DNA of 64,000 nucleotides, taken from NCBI GenBank assembly GCA_028821575.1, contig JAPPFW010000002.1, positions 1 through 64,000 of the forward strand. Reading direction: 5' to 3'. The translations under genes and the position numbers were made by a program. Every line of letters begins with the position of its first letter. Position 1 is the first letter of the stretch. The DNA is from a bacterium (GTDB lineage Bacteria > Actinomycetota > Acidimicrobiia > Spongiisociales > Spongiisociaceae). The notes under the pieces were generated by a model. That model was given only the letters and a program-made list of their open reading frames with translations. It was not told where the DNA came from and did not search any database. Shown here one piece after another: positions 53,209 to 61,792 of the stretch.

Positions 53209-54075
53209 ATGAACGCACTACCAAGGGCTATGCCCGCCATCATCACGCCCTTCGACGACCGCCAGGAACTTGATCTGGACGCCCACCGCCACAATGTCGC
53301 CTTCCTGGGCGAGTTGGGATACGAGGGTTTCGTGCTGGCCGGTTCCACCGGTGAGGGCCCCCTGCTGGAGCCGGGAGAACGCCGACGGTTGGCAGCGGCC
53401 TCACGAGAGGCTGGGCGCGATGACGCCTTTCTTCTGTGCGGGATCAATGCAGAGACCAACCGGATCGCCGCAAGCCAGATCGCCGAAGCGGCCGATGGCG
53501 GCGCCGACGCGGTACTCGTGCTGACCCCCACCACCCTCTCCCGCAACCGCACCAACTTCCAGACTGCCTTCTTCCGCGAAGTGGCGGAAGAGTCACCCCT
53601 ACCGGTCTTCCTGTATTCGGTACCGATAGTGACCGCGTACTCCCTCCCGCTGGAAACGGTATGGGAGCTGGCCCAACATCCGAACGTGGTGGGAATGAAG
53701 GACTCGAGTGGAGACACCATCCGTGTCCAGCGGATGCTGGCGCAGTTACCGGACGACTTCGCTCTATACAACGGGGCGGCCCCAGCGGTGACCCTCAGCC
53801 TCGCCGCGGGAGCCCATGGCGCCATCCTGGCAGCCGTCAACTACGTGCCCCGGCTGAGCCTGGAGGTGGTGACAGCCGCGCTGGAGAGTCCTCCGGGCAA
53901 CATGGGCATGCAGCATCGCTTGACGGCTGCGAATGACGGGGTGGCACGCTACGGGATCCCGGGCGTCAAGGCGGCTGCGGAGATAGCCGGCCTGCGCGCC
54001 GGACGCGCCCGAGCTCCGTTGTTGTCAGTGACCGAGGAGGCGCGCGCGGAGGTCGCCCGCATTCTCGAACGCTGA
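53209..54075 (+). CDS. DapA-family aldolase/lyase (DHDPS-like)
   Basis: The 288-aa protein begins RAMPAIITPFDD and has the ligand loop LAGSTGEGPLLEPGER, the Tyr in VFLYSVPIVT and the Schiff-base Lys in VVGMKDSSGDT. These are family features of dihydrodipicolinate synthase and N-acetylneuraminate lyase types. Dedicated DapA usually sits elsewhere, so within this cluster a catabolic keto-acid aldolase is plausible. Confidence 0.85.
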   Translation: MNALPRAMPAIITPFDDRQELDLDAHRHNVAFLGELGYEGFVLAGSTGEGPLLEPGERRRLAAASREAGRDDAFLLCGINAETNRIAASQIAEAADGGADAVLVLTPTTLSRNRTNFQTAFFREVAEESPLPVFLYSVPIVTAYSLPLETVWELAQHPNVVGMKDSSGDTIRVQRMLAQLPDDFALYNGAAPAVTLSLAAGAHGAILAAVNYVPRLSLEVVTAALESPPGNMGMQHRLTAANDGVARYGIPGVKAAAEIAGLRAGRARAPLLSVTEEARAEVARILER

Positions 54076-54127
54076 CCTTCTAGACGACTAGTTCCCAGAT
54101 GGTTAGTTCCAAGGGGTTCTGGAAGTG

Positions 54128-54153
54128 GTCAGTTGTCAGTTGTCAGTTGTCAG
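54128..54153 (+). repeat. Heptanucleotide tandem repeat GTCAGTT, 3.7 copies
   Basis: Perfect 7-bp units lie in the 164-bp space before the PhyH-type gene. The surrounding sequence (ACTAGTT, GGTTAGTT) has further degenerate copies. The same unit length occurs at 45927. Confidence 0.85.
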
Positions 54154-54239
54154 CGATGGTTCAGGTTAGTTACCTGCGCCTCGGGATGATCGGACCAACC
54201 TGCTTACCCGGCTAGGGTTTGCCAGGGAGAACTTCGACC

Positions 54240-55043
54240 ATGTCCGACAGCAGCATCTGCGAGTCCTACCGGACGGACGGCTACTACTTCCCGATCCGCG
54301 TCCTTTCGCCCGATGAAGCCGGAGAGTGCCGCCGGCGGCTGGAGGCCTTCGAGTCCGAGCATCAGGGGTTACCCGACAGATACCGCTTCAAGACCTACCT
54401 GGTGTGGACCTGGCTCGACAGGCTGATCCGACATCCGCGGATCCTGGATGCTGTCGAAGCAGTTATCGGACCCGACATCTTGTGCTGGTCGACTGACTTC
54501 TTCATCAAGGAACCACACGATCCGGGGTTCGTGTCATGGCACCAAGACTCGACCTACTGGGGACTCGAACCTCCGGAAGTGGTCACGGCTTGGCTGGGAC
54601 TCACCGACAGCACCGAGGAGAACGGGTGTGTCCGCGTCGTGCCGGGCAGCCACCTGGATGGCCAGATCACGCATCACGACACCTTCGGAGCAGACAACCT
54701 GCTGTCTCGAGGACAGGAAGTGATGGTGAAGGTCGACGAGAGAGAGGGCGTCGATCTCACGCTGTCCGCCGGGGAAGCCTCGCTCCACCATGTCCTGGTA
54801 GTCCACGGATCCCGGCCGAACGCATCGTCGGACCGTCGCATCGGAATCGCATTCCGGTACCTGCCCACCCATGTGCGGCAGACCGAGGGGGTCCGCGAGT
54901 CGGCCATGCTCGTGCGAGGAGTCGACGATTACGGGAACTTCGACCTCGAGCCCCGACCGCGGGCCGACTTCGACGAGGCGGCGCTCGCGTCCCATGCCGA
55001 TGCCATGGGACGGTTCGAGAGATTCGGAGAGACATCGCGCTAG
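54240..55043 (+). CDS. Phytanoyl-CoA dioxygenase (PhyH) family protein
   Basis: ATG 54240 starts a 267-aa Fe(II)/2-oxoglutarate oxygenase. The metal ligands are visible as HQD in FVSWHQDSTYWGL (His and Asp) and the distal His in LVVHGSRPNAS. FRYLPTHVR supplies a likely 2-oxoglutarate contact. The family hydroxylates diverse small molecules, so the substrate is not predictable. Confidence 0.88.
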   Translation: MSDSSICESYRTDGYYFPIRVLSPDEAGECRRRLEAFESEHQGLPDRYRFKTYLVWTWLDRLIRHPRILDAVEAVIGPDILCWSTDFFIKEPHDPGFVSWHQDSTYWGLEPPEVVTAWLGLTDSTEENGCVRVVPGSHLDGQITHHDTFGADNLLSRGQEVMVKVDEREGVDLTLSAGEASLHHVLVVHGSRPNASSDRRIGIAFRYLPTHVRQTEGVRESAMLVRGVDDYGNFDLEPRPRADFDEAALASHADAMGRFERFGETSR

Positions 55044-55096
55044 CCGCGGTTGGTCGACGATCCCGTAGCGCCTGGGCCTGCTACCCGGCCGTTGGT

Positions 55097-55549
55097 TCAG
55101 CGTCGGCCGACCCCGGTGATTCGGGTGGGGTGGATAAACACCGCGGCCCGGCGTTCGGAGGCCATGACCCGGTCGTACTCGTCCCAGTCCTCGTGAGTTC
55201 CTCCGGCGGCCGTGAACACGTCGCGGAGCAACTGCGGGACTGCTGACGGCTCGAACCCGTCGTACGGATCATCGGGGCCGATGATGGTGGTTGTGCCCTC
55301 CACCCCGACCCAGAACCAACCGGACCGGAAGACGATGCTAGCCCTCGGTGTACGGCGCCAGTGGCGCAGTTTGACGGTGTTGCCGCGCACGACCAGGGCA
55401 ACCACCTCCTCACCGGTCACCGGGTGCTCCATCACACCTGCGTTGACGACTGTGGAGTGCACAGACTGGTCGGGACGCCCGAACGAGACCACCGACAGGC
55501 CGTGGTCGGCGCCGACGAAGCGGCGTACATCCTCCATCGTGTGGCTCAT
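55097..55549 (-). CDS. Pyridoxamine 5'-phosphate oxidase-fold protein, F420/FMN type
   Basis: GAGGGAG precedes ATG 55549. The 150-aa split-barrel protein shows LSVVSFGRPDQSVHSTVVN, VALVVRGNTVKLRHWRRTPRAS and VGVEGTTTIIGPDDPYDG, resembling actinobacterial F420- or flavin-binding PNPOx-like oxidoreductases. It is upstream of the YgfK-like gene's terminus in the same direction as that operon. Confidence 0.75.
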   Translation of the reverse strand: MSHTMEDVRRFVGADHGLSVVSFGRPDQSVHSTVVNAGVMEHPVTGEEVVALVVRGNTVKLRHWRRTPRASIVFRSGWFWVGVEGTTTIIGPDDPYDGFEPSAVPQLLRDVFTAAGGTHEDWDEYDRVMASERRAAVFIHPTRITGVGRR

Positions 55550-55588
55550 CGAATCACTCCCTCTTCCGCTACGAACTGGGACCGGCTC

Positions 55589-57379
55589 CTACTTCCGTAC
55601 CGGCTTTGTGGACGGGGGCAGCACGAAGCCCTCGGCGCCGTTCAGCAGGAGGAGCAAGTCGCCGGTCCACTGGGCGCCCTCGGCGTTGGGCTGCACCCAG
55701 TAGCCGTCGGGATCCTGGTGGACGAGGAATGCCTGCTCGGTCTCCTGCTGGAAGCGGTGCTCGGTCATGTAGAGCCGGGGCTTGATGACGGCCGGGTCAC
55801 CCACTTCGGGGCAGAACACCATGCAGTTGCCGCACTCGTTGCACAACTCGGCCAACACCAGGTATTGCTGCAGGCCGACCGCGTCGAGTTCGGGCGGGGT
55901 GGGTATCCGGAAGAAGGCGTCGTTCGGGCAGACAGTGACGCAGAAGTTGCATGCCACGCATCCCCACATCTGCAGGTCATGGTCCACCGCCCTGGGCAGT
56001 TTCGAGTTGCCCTCCAGGGTATAGCGTCCGTTGGTGGCCGGGTCGTGGAGCCGGGCTATGTAGGCGGCCACCGCTCCTTTCCCGTTCGACAACCCGCCCC
56101 GATGGGTCTGCCACTCGGACAGGGACGAGGAACCCGCACCGACCATCACCTTCTGCAGGGCCTTCAGCATCGGCTTGATGCGCCCGTACCCGCCAGGCTT
56201 GAGAAGGTCCGAGCAGATGGTCAACGGCGCCAGCCCGAGCGCGGCGGCATCCGGGAGGTTCTCCTTGGTGATACCGGCCGAGAACGACACTTGCACCGGC
56301 CCGTCCTGACCGTCGATCCGCAGCTTCCCCGGCAGGGCCTTGTGCAACTCGCCCAAGAGGGTGGTGGACACGACGTGCAGCGGCGGTCCCGACAGGTACA
56401 TGGTCTCGTCGGGCATGAACCCCTTGGTGTTCTCAACCACGAGGGTGTTGGTGAGCTTGATGCCGAACCGGCGCCCGTGGTCGGCGGCGAATCGCTGCAG
56501 TTCGCCGATCATCTCGAGGCCTCGGCCGAACTGGAGGTCGTTGTCGAAGTCCGCTCGGCGTAGCACCGTAGACTCGTATCCCAGGGTCTGCTGGACGATC
56601 TCCTGGACCCGCTCGAACCCGAGCAGGGTGGGGTTGAGCTTCACGATCACGTCGAGCCCGTGGCGGGTGATCAGGTGCTTGGTGATCGACTCGATCTCAT
56701 CGGGTGGGCAGCCGTGGAACGTCGACAAAGTCACTGTGTCGGCGATGCGGGACGGGAACTCCAGGTCGCGGAACCGGGTGAACTTCCCGTCTATCTCGGG
56801 CCGGAGACGCTCGATCTCCTCGGTGGCGTCCATCATCGAGTCGATGAACCAGGCCACCTGGTCGGTGGAGATTCCCGCCAGGTCGTACCCGACCGACAGA
56901 TCGAAGATGCACGGACCCGGATCGCTACCGATGTAAGGGGTGAGTTCCTCCCAGTTGCGCATGATCTCGAGGATCATCCAGGCCTTGACGTACTCCTCGA
57001 GCGACTGGGGGATCTTCAGTTCCTGGCTCCACTCGATGTTGTAGCCGATGGTCTCCATGTCGATGCAGGGCCGCCCGATCTCCAGCTCGTCCAGAATCTG
57101 CACGGTTTTGAGTTCCATGAGCCGACCCCCGCCCAGCCACGACAGGATGACGTTCTGAGCCATCTGGCTGTGCGGTCCGGCGGCGGGACCCACCGGCGTG
57201 GCGGCGGGTCGTCCCAGGAAGTCGATCGAGATGTCGGGGCCTTCGGACACGTTGAAGAAGCGGGCGATGGGAAGGTCGAAGATGCGGCGACGCGAGTCCC
57301 ATTCGAAGGCGATACGGTCGAGCAGGTCGGAGAGACCGAACGGCGTCAGCGGTTCGTGGACTCCGTTCAGAGTTGTCAT
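55589..57379 (-). CDS. YgfK-like oxidoreductase without the NAD/FAD domain
   Basis: TAGGAGGG precedes ATG 57379. The N-terminal TIM barrel has TPVGPAAGPHSQMAQN, GGRLMELKTVQILD, VTLSTFHGCPPDEIES and KLNPTLLGFERVQEI, each closely like E. coli YgfK. LTICSDLLKPGGYGRIKP is also shared. The C-terminus has two ferredoxin clusters, CVACNFCVTVCP and CNECGNCMVFCP. YgfK (about 1030 aa) has a GltD-like FAD/NAD domain between these parts; here (596 aa) it is missing. The barrel resembles dihydropyrimidine dehydrogenase (PreA-type), so the enzyme may reduce or oxidise a purine breakdown product. The electron partner is probably separate. Confidence 0.85.
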   Translation of the reverse strand: MTTLNGVHEPLTPFGLSDLLDRIAFEWDSRRRIFDLPIARFFNVSEGPDISIDFLGRPAATPVGPAAGPHSQMAQNVILSWLGGGRLMELKTVQILDELEIGRPCIDMETIGYNIEWSQELKIPQSLEEYVKAWMILEIMRNWEELTPYIGSDPGPCIFDLSVGYDLAGISTDQVAWFIDSMMDATEEIERLRPEIDGKFTRFRDLEFPSRIADTVTLSTFHGCPPDEIESITKHLITRHGLDVIVKLNPTLLGFERVQEIVQQTLGYESTVLRRADFDNDLQFGRGLEMIGELQRFAADHGRRFGIKLTNTLVVENTKGFMPDETMYLSGPPLHVVSTTLLGELHKALPGKLRIDGQDGPVQVSFSAGITKENLPDAAALGLAPLTICSDLLKPGGYGRIKPMLKALQKVMVGAGSSSLSEWQTHRGGLSNGKGAVAAYIARLHDPATNGRYTLEGNSKLPRAVDHDLQMWGCVACNFCVTVCPNDAFFRIPTPPELDAVGLQQYLVLAELCNECGNCMVFCPEVGDPAVIKPRLYMTEHRFQQETEQAFLVHQDPDGYWVQPNAEGAQWTGDLLLLLNGAEGFVLPPSTKPVRK

Positions 57380-57401
57380 CGCACCCTCCTAAACCACGTA
57401 G

Positions 57402-58439
57402 TCAAAGCCTGGCGTGCAGCCGGGCCGCCTGCTCGCGCGCCTTGGCGCGAACCTCGGCGGCATCCACCCTGGTGGGCGAGCCGTCCTTGAACACCACTTC
57501 ACCGTCCATCTCCACCTCCAGCGGCCGGATCCCGGCGGTGAAGGCCACGTGCCAGGGATCCATAGGGTCGTAGCTCCACGTGACGCGGTCGTTCCGGCAC
57601 TCGGGGATCAGGTTCCAACCGTTCTGCATCCAAGCCCAGGCCGTCTCGGGCGTGGCGGTCACGTCGACCGACCGGTGCATCACGTACGCGAGGCGGAAGG
57701 CTTCGATCATGTTGGCGCCGATCCCGTCGGTTCCGAGCGCCACCGGGTTCGAGAATCGCGCCGGATCCGCGTAACCGACCGCGTTGTTGAGGTTGGAACG
57801 GGGATTGTGCAGGATCGTTCCCCTGAGCCCGTGGTCGGTGACTAGATGCACGCCGTGGGCGAGCAGCCACGAGTCGCGGGTGAGCCCGCCGAGTCGCTCG
57901 GACCCTTCCCGATCCTCGGGACCCTCGGCTACATGGACGTGCACGCCGACACCGAGCTCGTCGGCCAGAGCGGCGGTTGCTTCGAGGGTTCCCTGCTCGC
58001 AAGTGAAAGAGGCGTGGATCCCTACCATCCCCTCCCCGCCCTCCGACAGGAAGCGGCGGTTCTCCTCCAAGCCGCGCCGGGCGCCGTCGGGGCCGTGCCG
58101 GTCGGTCACGCCGTAGCAGGTACGCACTCTCACCCCTACCTCGGCGCACGCATCGGCGATGACCGACAGGCTCTCCTCGATGGCGTTGGGCGACTCGTGG
58201 TGGTCCACGATCCCGGTCGTGCCCGACTCCAGGGCCTCGAGGGCGCCCAGCATCGCCGACCACCGGATCATCTCGAGGTCGAGGGCCGTGTCGAGCCTCC
58301 ACCAGATCTGTTCGAGGATCCCCTGGAAGCTGGTGGGCACCTCGGGAGGAGCCGGCATGCCTCGGGCCAGCGTTGAGTAAAGGTGATGGTGGGCGCACAC
58401 CAGGCCGGGTGTCAAGGTAGTAGACAAGCCGTCCCTCAC
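57402..58439 (-). CDS. SsnA-like amidohydrolase, short N-terminus
   Basis: GTG 58439 overlaps the stop of the Mo-enzyme gene as GTGA. The 345-aa protein begins only 14 residues before TPGLVCAHHHLYSTLARGM, the HxH metal motif, so the roughly 50-residue N-terminal beta part of SsnA-type proteins is absent. VIDHHESPNAIEESL (as IVDHHESP), GVHVHVAEGPED, LAHGVHLV and LGTDGIGANMIEAF give the remaining His/Asp ligands. The order next to YgfK-like and XdhD-like genes equals the E. coli locus. Probable hydrolysis of an N-heterocyclic amine. Confidence 0.8.
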   Translation of the reverse strand: MRDGLSTTLTPGLVCAHHHLYSTLARGMPAPPEVPTSFQGILEQIWWRLDTALDLEMIRWSAMLGALEALESGTTGIVDHHESPNAIEESLSVIADACAEVGVRVRTCYGVTDRHGPDGARRGLEENRRFLSEGGEGMVGIHASFTCEQGTLEATAALADELGVGVHVHVAEGPEDREGSERLGGLTRDSWLLAHGVHLVTDHGLRGTILHNPRSNLNNAVGYADPARFSNPVALGTDGIGANMIEAFRLAYVMHRSVDVTATPETAWAWMQNGWNLIPECRNDRVTWSYDPMDPWHVAFTAGIRPLEVEMDGEVVFKDGSPTRVDAAEVRAKAREQAARLHARL

Positions 58440-61018
58440 CTGGTGATCGGTTGGTGGACGCCCATAGGAAGCCGGTTCCGCCATTGCCCGTCCACTTCGT
58501 GCAGAGCAGCCGCAACCGCGCCGGCGGTGGGGACCAGACCGATTTCGCCCACACCCTTGATGCCGTATGGAGCGCGGGGTTGGGGCACCTCGACCAGGAT
58601 CACGTCGATGTCCGGCATGTCCTTGGGGCGAATTATGCCCAGGCTGCGTAGCGTCATATTGGTGGGGCGCGCCTGTTCGTCGGCCGGGAAGTCCTCGGTG
58701 AGGGCGTAGCCGAGGCCCATGTGCACCGAGCCCTCGATCTGACCCTCGCACAACACCGGGTGTATGGCCCGGCCAACGTCATGAGCAGCCACTACTCGCT
58801 CGATCTTCCCCGTCGCCTTGTCGGCTATGACCAACTGCGACGCATACCCGAAGGCCGAGTGGATAGTCGGGTTGGACAGGCCTTCTTTGAGCGAGTTGGT
58901 CCAGTCGATCCGGTAGTCGCCGTGGTAGTCGACATCGGGCAGTCGCCCGCCAGCGTCGGCGGCACGGCTGGCGGCCTGGACCGCCCCCGCCCCCATCAGC
59001 GTGCCCCGGGAACCGGTTGTCTGGCCAGCTCCGAGCTCGCGACTGGTATCGACTATGACCCTTATGCGTTTGGGGTCGATGCCTAACTCCTCGGCCGCCA
59101 CCTGCTGGGCGACGGTGTGGATGCCCTGGCCCATCTCGGTCCAGCAGTGACGGACCTCGACCGTGCCGTCTCGGGTGAAACGGACCACGGCCCGGGCCAC
59201 CTCCTTGAACCCGTTGCCCAGACCGCTGTTCTTGAGGCCCAGGCCGACTCCTACGGCCTTGCCGGCAGCCCGGGCGGCGTCGTAGTGAGGCTTGACCGCG
59301 TTCAAGGACTCCCGGGCACCGCGACAGCCATCGTCCATCACCTGGCCGGGTCCCCAGACCACTCCTGGTTCTATGACGTTGCGGCTTCGCATTTCCCAGC
59401 CCGAGATGCCGACCCGCTCGGCGAGGCGATCGATCACCCCCTCCATGGCGAACTGAGCCTGGTTGGCCCCGAAGCCCCGGAACGCGCCGCACACCGGGTT
59501 GTTGGTGCGGGCGGCAACGGCCTTCACGTCGATATTCGGCACGGCGTAGGGACCGCTGGCATGACCTGCCGCCCTCTCGAGGACTTTCATCCCCACCGAG
59601 GCATACGGACCGGAGTCACCCAGCATTCGGGCCTTGAGGGCGGTGAGCTTGCCGTCGTCGTCGCAGCCGGCCCACAGCTCGATTCGGATGGGATGGCGCT
59701 TGGCATGGATGCGGAGGGACTCCTCCCTCGACAGGGTGCACTTGACGGGGTGCCCGAGTAGGTGGGCCGCCAGGGCCGTCTGTGCCTGGTTGGCCATGTC
59801 CTCCTTGCCGCCGAACGCGCCTCCGTTCGAGACGAGTTCCACGGTGATCTCCGAGGGGTCGACTCCCAGTACCGAAGCGACCTGGTCGCGGTCGTCCCAC
59901 ACGCCTTGCCCGCCGGAGTAGAGCATCAGCCGCCCGTTCCCCACGGGGACCACCAGCGTCGACTCTGGCTCCAGGAAGGCGTGCTCGACCCGCTGCGTGA
60001 CGAACGTCTCGTGCACCTTGTGCGGCGACGCCTCGTAGGCCGACTCGAAATCCCCCCGCCGGTATTTGGAGACGGAGAGAACGTTCCCATCGAGGCCCCA
60101 CACCGCGTCCTCGGAGGAGGCCACCGCCTCAGCCGGATCGGTGAACGGTCTCATCACGCGGTACTCGACCTCGATGGCCTCGGCCGCCTCGCGGGCCGTC
60201 AGCCTGTCGTCGGCGACGACGACCGCGAGAACGTCCCCGTAGTAGGAGGTACGCCCACCCTCGGGTATCAACACCGGCCAGTCCTTGTGGATGAGGCCCA
60301 CCCGCAACTCCCCGGGCACGTCGGCCGCGGTGAACACGGCGTGTACGCCCGGAATCGCCTCCGCCGGTCCGGTATCGATGTTCACCACGTCGGCTCGGGC
60401 GTGGTCGGTGAGCCGCAATGCGCCGTGGAGTATGCCGTCGAAACGGATGTCGTCGATGTAGTCGCGGTCGCCGAGCGCCAACTCGCACGCCTCGTATTTG
60501 ATACCCGACTTGCCGATCCCGCCTGAAGTCTCGAGTGGGGGGATCTCGCCGGTGGCCAGCATATTGATCGCGTCGAAGATCTTCGTGTAACCGGTGCAGC
60601 GGCACAGGTGCGCTCCCAACCTCCCGCCTGTCACCCGCTTGTTGAGCCGGGAACCCTTCTGGTCGATCAGCGCCTTGGTCCGGACAAGGATCCCCGGAGT
60701 GCAGAAACCGCACTGGAGTGCGCCAGTGACTGCAAAGGCGGAGGCCAGACGGTCGCGCTCCATCGGGTCGAATCCTTCGAGAGTGACGACCTCCTTGCCT
60801 TTCACCTTGTCCAGGGACAGGACACACGCCACCAGCGCCTTCCCGTTCACGAGGACGGTGCAGCACCCGCACTGGCCGGATGGGGCGCAGCCGTCCTTGG
60901 CCGAGGTGATGTCGAGTTCCTCGCGGAGCGCTGACAGCAGGTGGGGGTGGTCGGCTCGAACAGAGACGTCGCGTCCGTTGAGCCTGAAACCTATCGTCCT
61001 GTGAGCGATCAGGGTCAT
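58436..61018 (-). CDS. XdhD-like fused 2Fe-2S/molybdopterin oxidoreductase
   Basis: ATG 61018 is preferred to the TTG at 61030 because GGAGGA lies between them. The 860-aa protein fuses an N-terminal iron-sulphur part (GCAPSGQCGCCTVLVNG; QCGFCTPGI; LCRCTGY) to a Mo-binding part with SNGGAFGGKEDMANQ, PVCGAFRGFGANQAQFA, WTEMGQGIHTVAQQV and Glu in YGIKGVGEIGLVP. The fused order without FAD domain is that of E. coli XdhD, a selenium-dependent xanthine dehydrogenase-type protein. It starts the SsnA/YgfK operon under a TTTACA-type operator. FAD, if needed, must come from another protein. Confidence 0.88.
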   Translation of the reverse strand: MTLIAHRTIGFRLNGRDVSVRADHPHLLSALREELDITSAKDGCAPSGQCGCCTVLVNGKALVACVLSLDKVKGKEVVTLEGFDPMERDRLASAFAVTGALQCGFCTPGILVRTKALIDQKGSRLNKRVTGGRLGAHLCRCTGYTKIFDAINMLATGEIPPLETSGGIGKSGIKYEACELALGDRDYIDDIRFDGILHGALRLTDHARADVVNIDTGPAEAIPGVHAVFTAADVPGELRVGLIHKDWPVLIPEGGRTSYYGDVLAVVVADDRLTAREAAEAIEVEYRVMRPFTDPAEAVASSEDAVWGLDGNVLSVSKYRRGDFESAYEASPHKVHETFVTQRVEHAFLEPESTLVVPVGNGRLMLYSGGQGVWDDRDQVASVLGVDPSEITVELVSNGGAFGGKEDMANQAQTALAAHLLGHPVKCTLSREESLRIHAKRHPIRIELWAGCDDDGKLTALKARMLGDSGPYASVGMKVLERAAGHASGPYAVPNIDVKAVAARTNNPVCGAFRGFGANQAQFAMEGVIDRLAERVGISGWEMRSRNVIEPGVVWGPGQVMDDGCRGARESLNAVKPHYDAARAAGKAVGVGLGLKNSGLGNGFKEVARAVVRFTRDGTVEVRHCWTEMGQGIHTVAQQVAAEELGIDPKRIRVIVDTSRELGAGQTTGSRGTLMGAGAVQAASRAADAGGRLPDVDYHGDYRIDWTNSLKEGLSNPTIHSAFGYASQLVIADKATGKIERVVAAHDVGRAIHPVLCEGQIEGSVHMGLGYALTEDFPADEQARPTNMTLRSLGIIRPKDMPDIDVILVEVPQPRAPYGIKGVGEIGLVPTAGAVAAALHEVDGQWRNRLPMGVHQPITR

Positions 61019-61101
61019 GGCTTCCTCCAACCGAATCAGGCTCCCAACCGATCGAACAACAGCCGGAAGCTCGGCGTGGTGGTCGGTCTGCGACCACTCG
61101 C

Positions 61102-61117
61102 TTTACATTTTGTCAAA
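61102..61117. promoter_or_regulatory. Candidate operator upstream of the Mo-enzyme operon
   Basis: TTTACATTTTGTCAAA lies 84 bases upstream of the minus-strand ATG at 61018 and 77 bases before the plus-strand small gene. It resembles TTTACAAACTGTAAA at 49058-49072, sharing TTTACA and TGT-(C)-AAA halves. Both are in divergent promoters of the same cluster, so a common regulator is plausible; the encoded YheO-type regulator is the nearest candidate. Confidence 0.45.
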
Positions 61118-61193
61118 AAACTGCGGAGTGTGCAACGTTACTTCGGTAGAATCATCTATCCGTATACCCTTGCCGGGCTATCAAGGAGCAGGA

Positions 61194-61424
61194 TTGCCGG
61201 CCCGTGCCGAGTTCACCGTAGAACCGTTCGAGGAGGGGAACCCGGGTCCCCATGTCCAAGCAGCCATCGACGCCCTCTCGCCCTATGGGCCCGACATCGG
61301 TCCGTTCGGTACGGCCATAGAAGGTTCGGTGGAGATCGTGTTCCACGCCGCTGTCGACTGCGTCCGGGCGGCGATGGATGCCGGCGCCAGCCGGGTGTCG
61401 GTGAACATGACCGTCACGCCATGA
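61194..61424 (+). CDS. MTH1187/thiamine-binding-like (DUF77) protein
   Basis: TTG 61194 follows AAGGAG. The 76-aa product LPARAEFTVEPFEEGN, FGTAIEGSVEIVFHA and DAGASRVSVNMTV matches the MTH1187/YqgV fold, where the usual form is GTxIEG and GAxRVS. These proteins bind thiamine or pyrimidine-like ligands. Its stop overlaps the regulator ATG as ATGA, so it may be the ligand-binding partner of that regulator; inference only. Confidence 0.65.
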   Translation: MPARAEFTVEPFEEGNPGPHVQAAIDALSPYGPDIGPFGTAIEGSVEIVFHAAVDCVRAAMDAGASRVSVNMTVTP

Positions 61425-61792
61425 GTGTCGAACACCCGCTTATCGAGGCCATCCGGCCGCTGGCCGACGCGGTGGGCGCCGAGATAGTGGAGCCGACCAG
61501 CATGGACGGGAATTCGGTCCCGCTGGAGTGGGAAGGGCAGGTGGTGGCAGGAATAAGGATCCTGTCCCTTCACAACGTTCTCGATCGCATGGTCGGCCAG
61601 GTGGAGGCAGAGTTGGGAGGCAAGCTAACCGACCTGGGACGGGTGGAGAAACAGGTGGCGGTCCGGCTGCTGGACGAGAGGGGAGCCTTCCGGCTGCGCA
61701 AGTCCATAGAGGAGGTCGCCGACCTGATGGGCGTGAGCCGCATCACGATCTACAACTACCTCAACTCGATACGAGGCAACAAGGCGTCGTGA
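61421..61792 (+). CDS. Transcriptional regulator with YheO-like helix-turn-helix
   Basis: ATG 61421 overlaps the preceding stop. The 123-aa protein has a compact N-terminal region (EIVEPTSMDGNSVPLEWEGQ) and a C-terminal RLRKSIEEVADLMGVSRIT then IYNYLNSIRG, a helix-turn-helix closely like that of YheO-family regulators. The long first part may sense a ligand. Its position opposite the Mo-enzyme operon suggests control of that operon. Confidence 0.72.
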   Translation: MSVEHPLIEAIRPLADAVGAEIVEPTSMDGNSVPLEWEGQVVAGIRILSLHNVLDRMVGQVEAELGGKLTDLGRVEKQVAVRLLDERGAFRLRKSIEEVADLMGVSRITIYNYLNSIRGNKAS

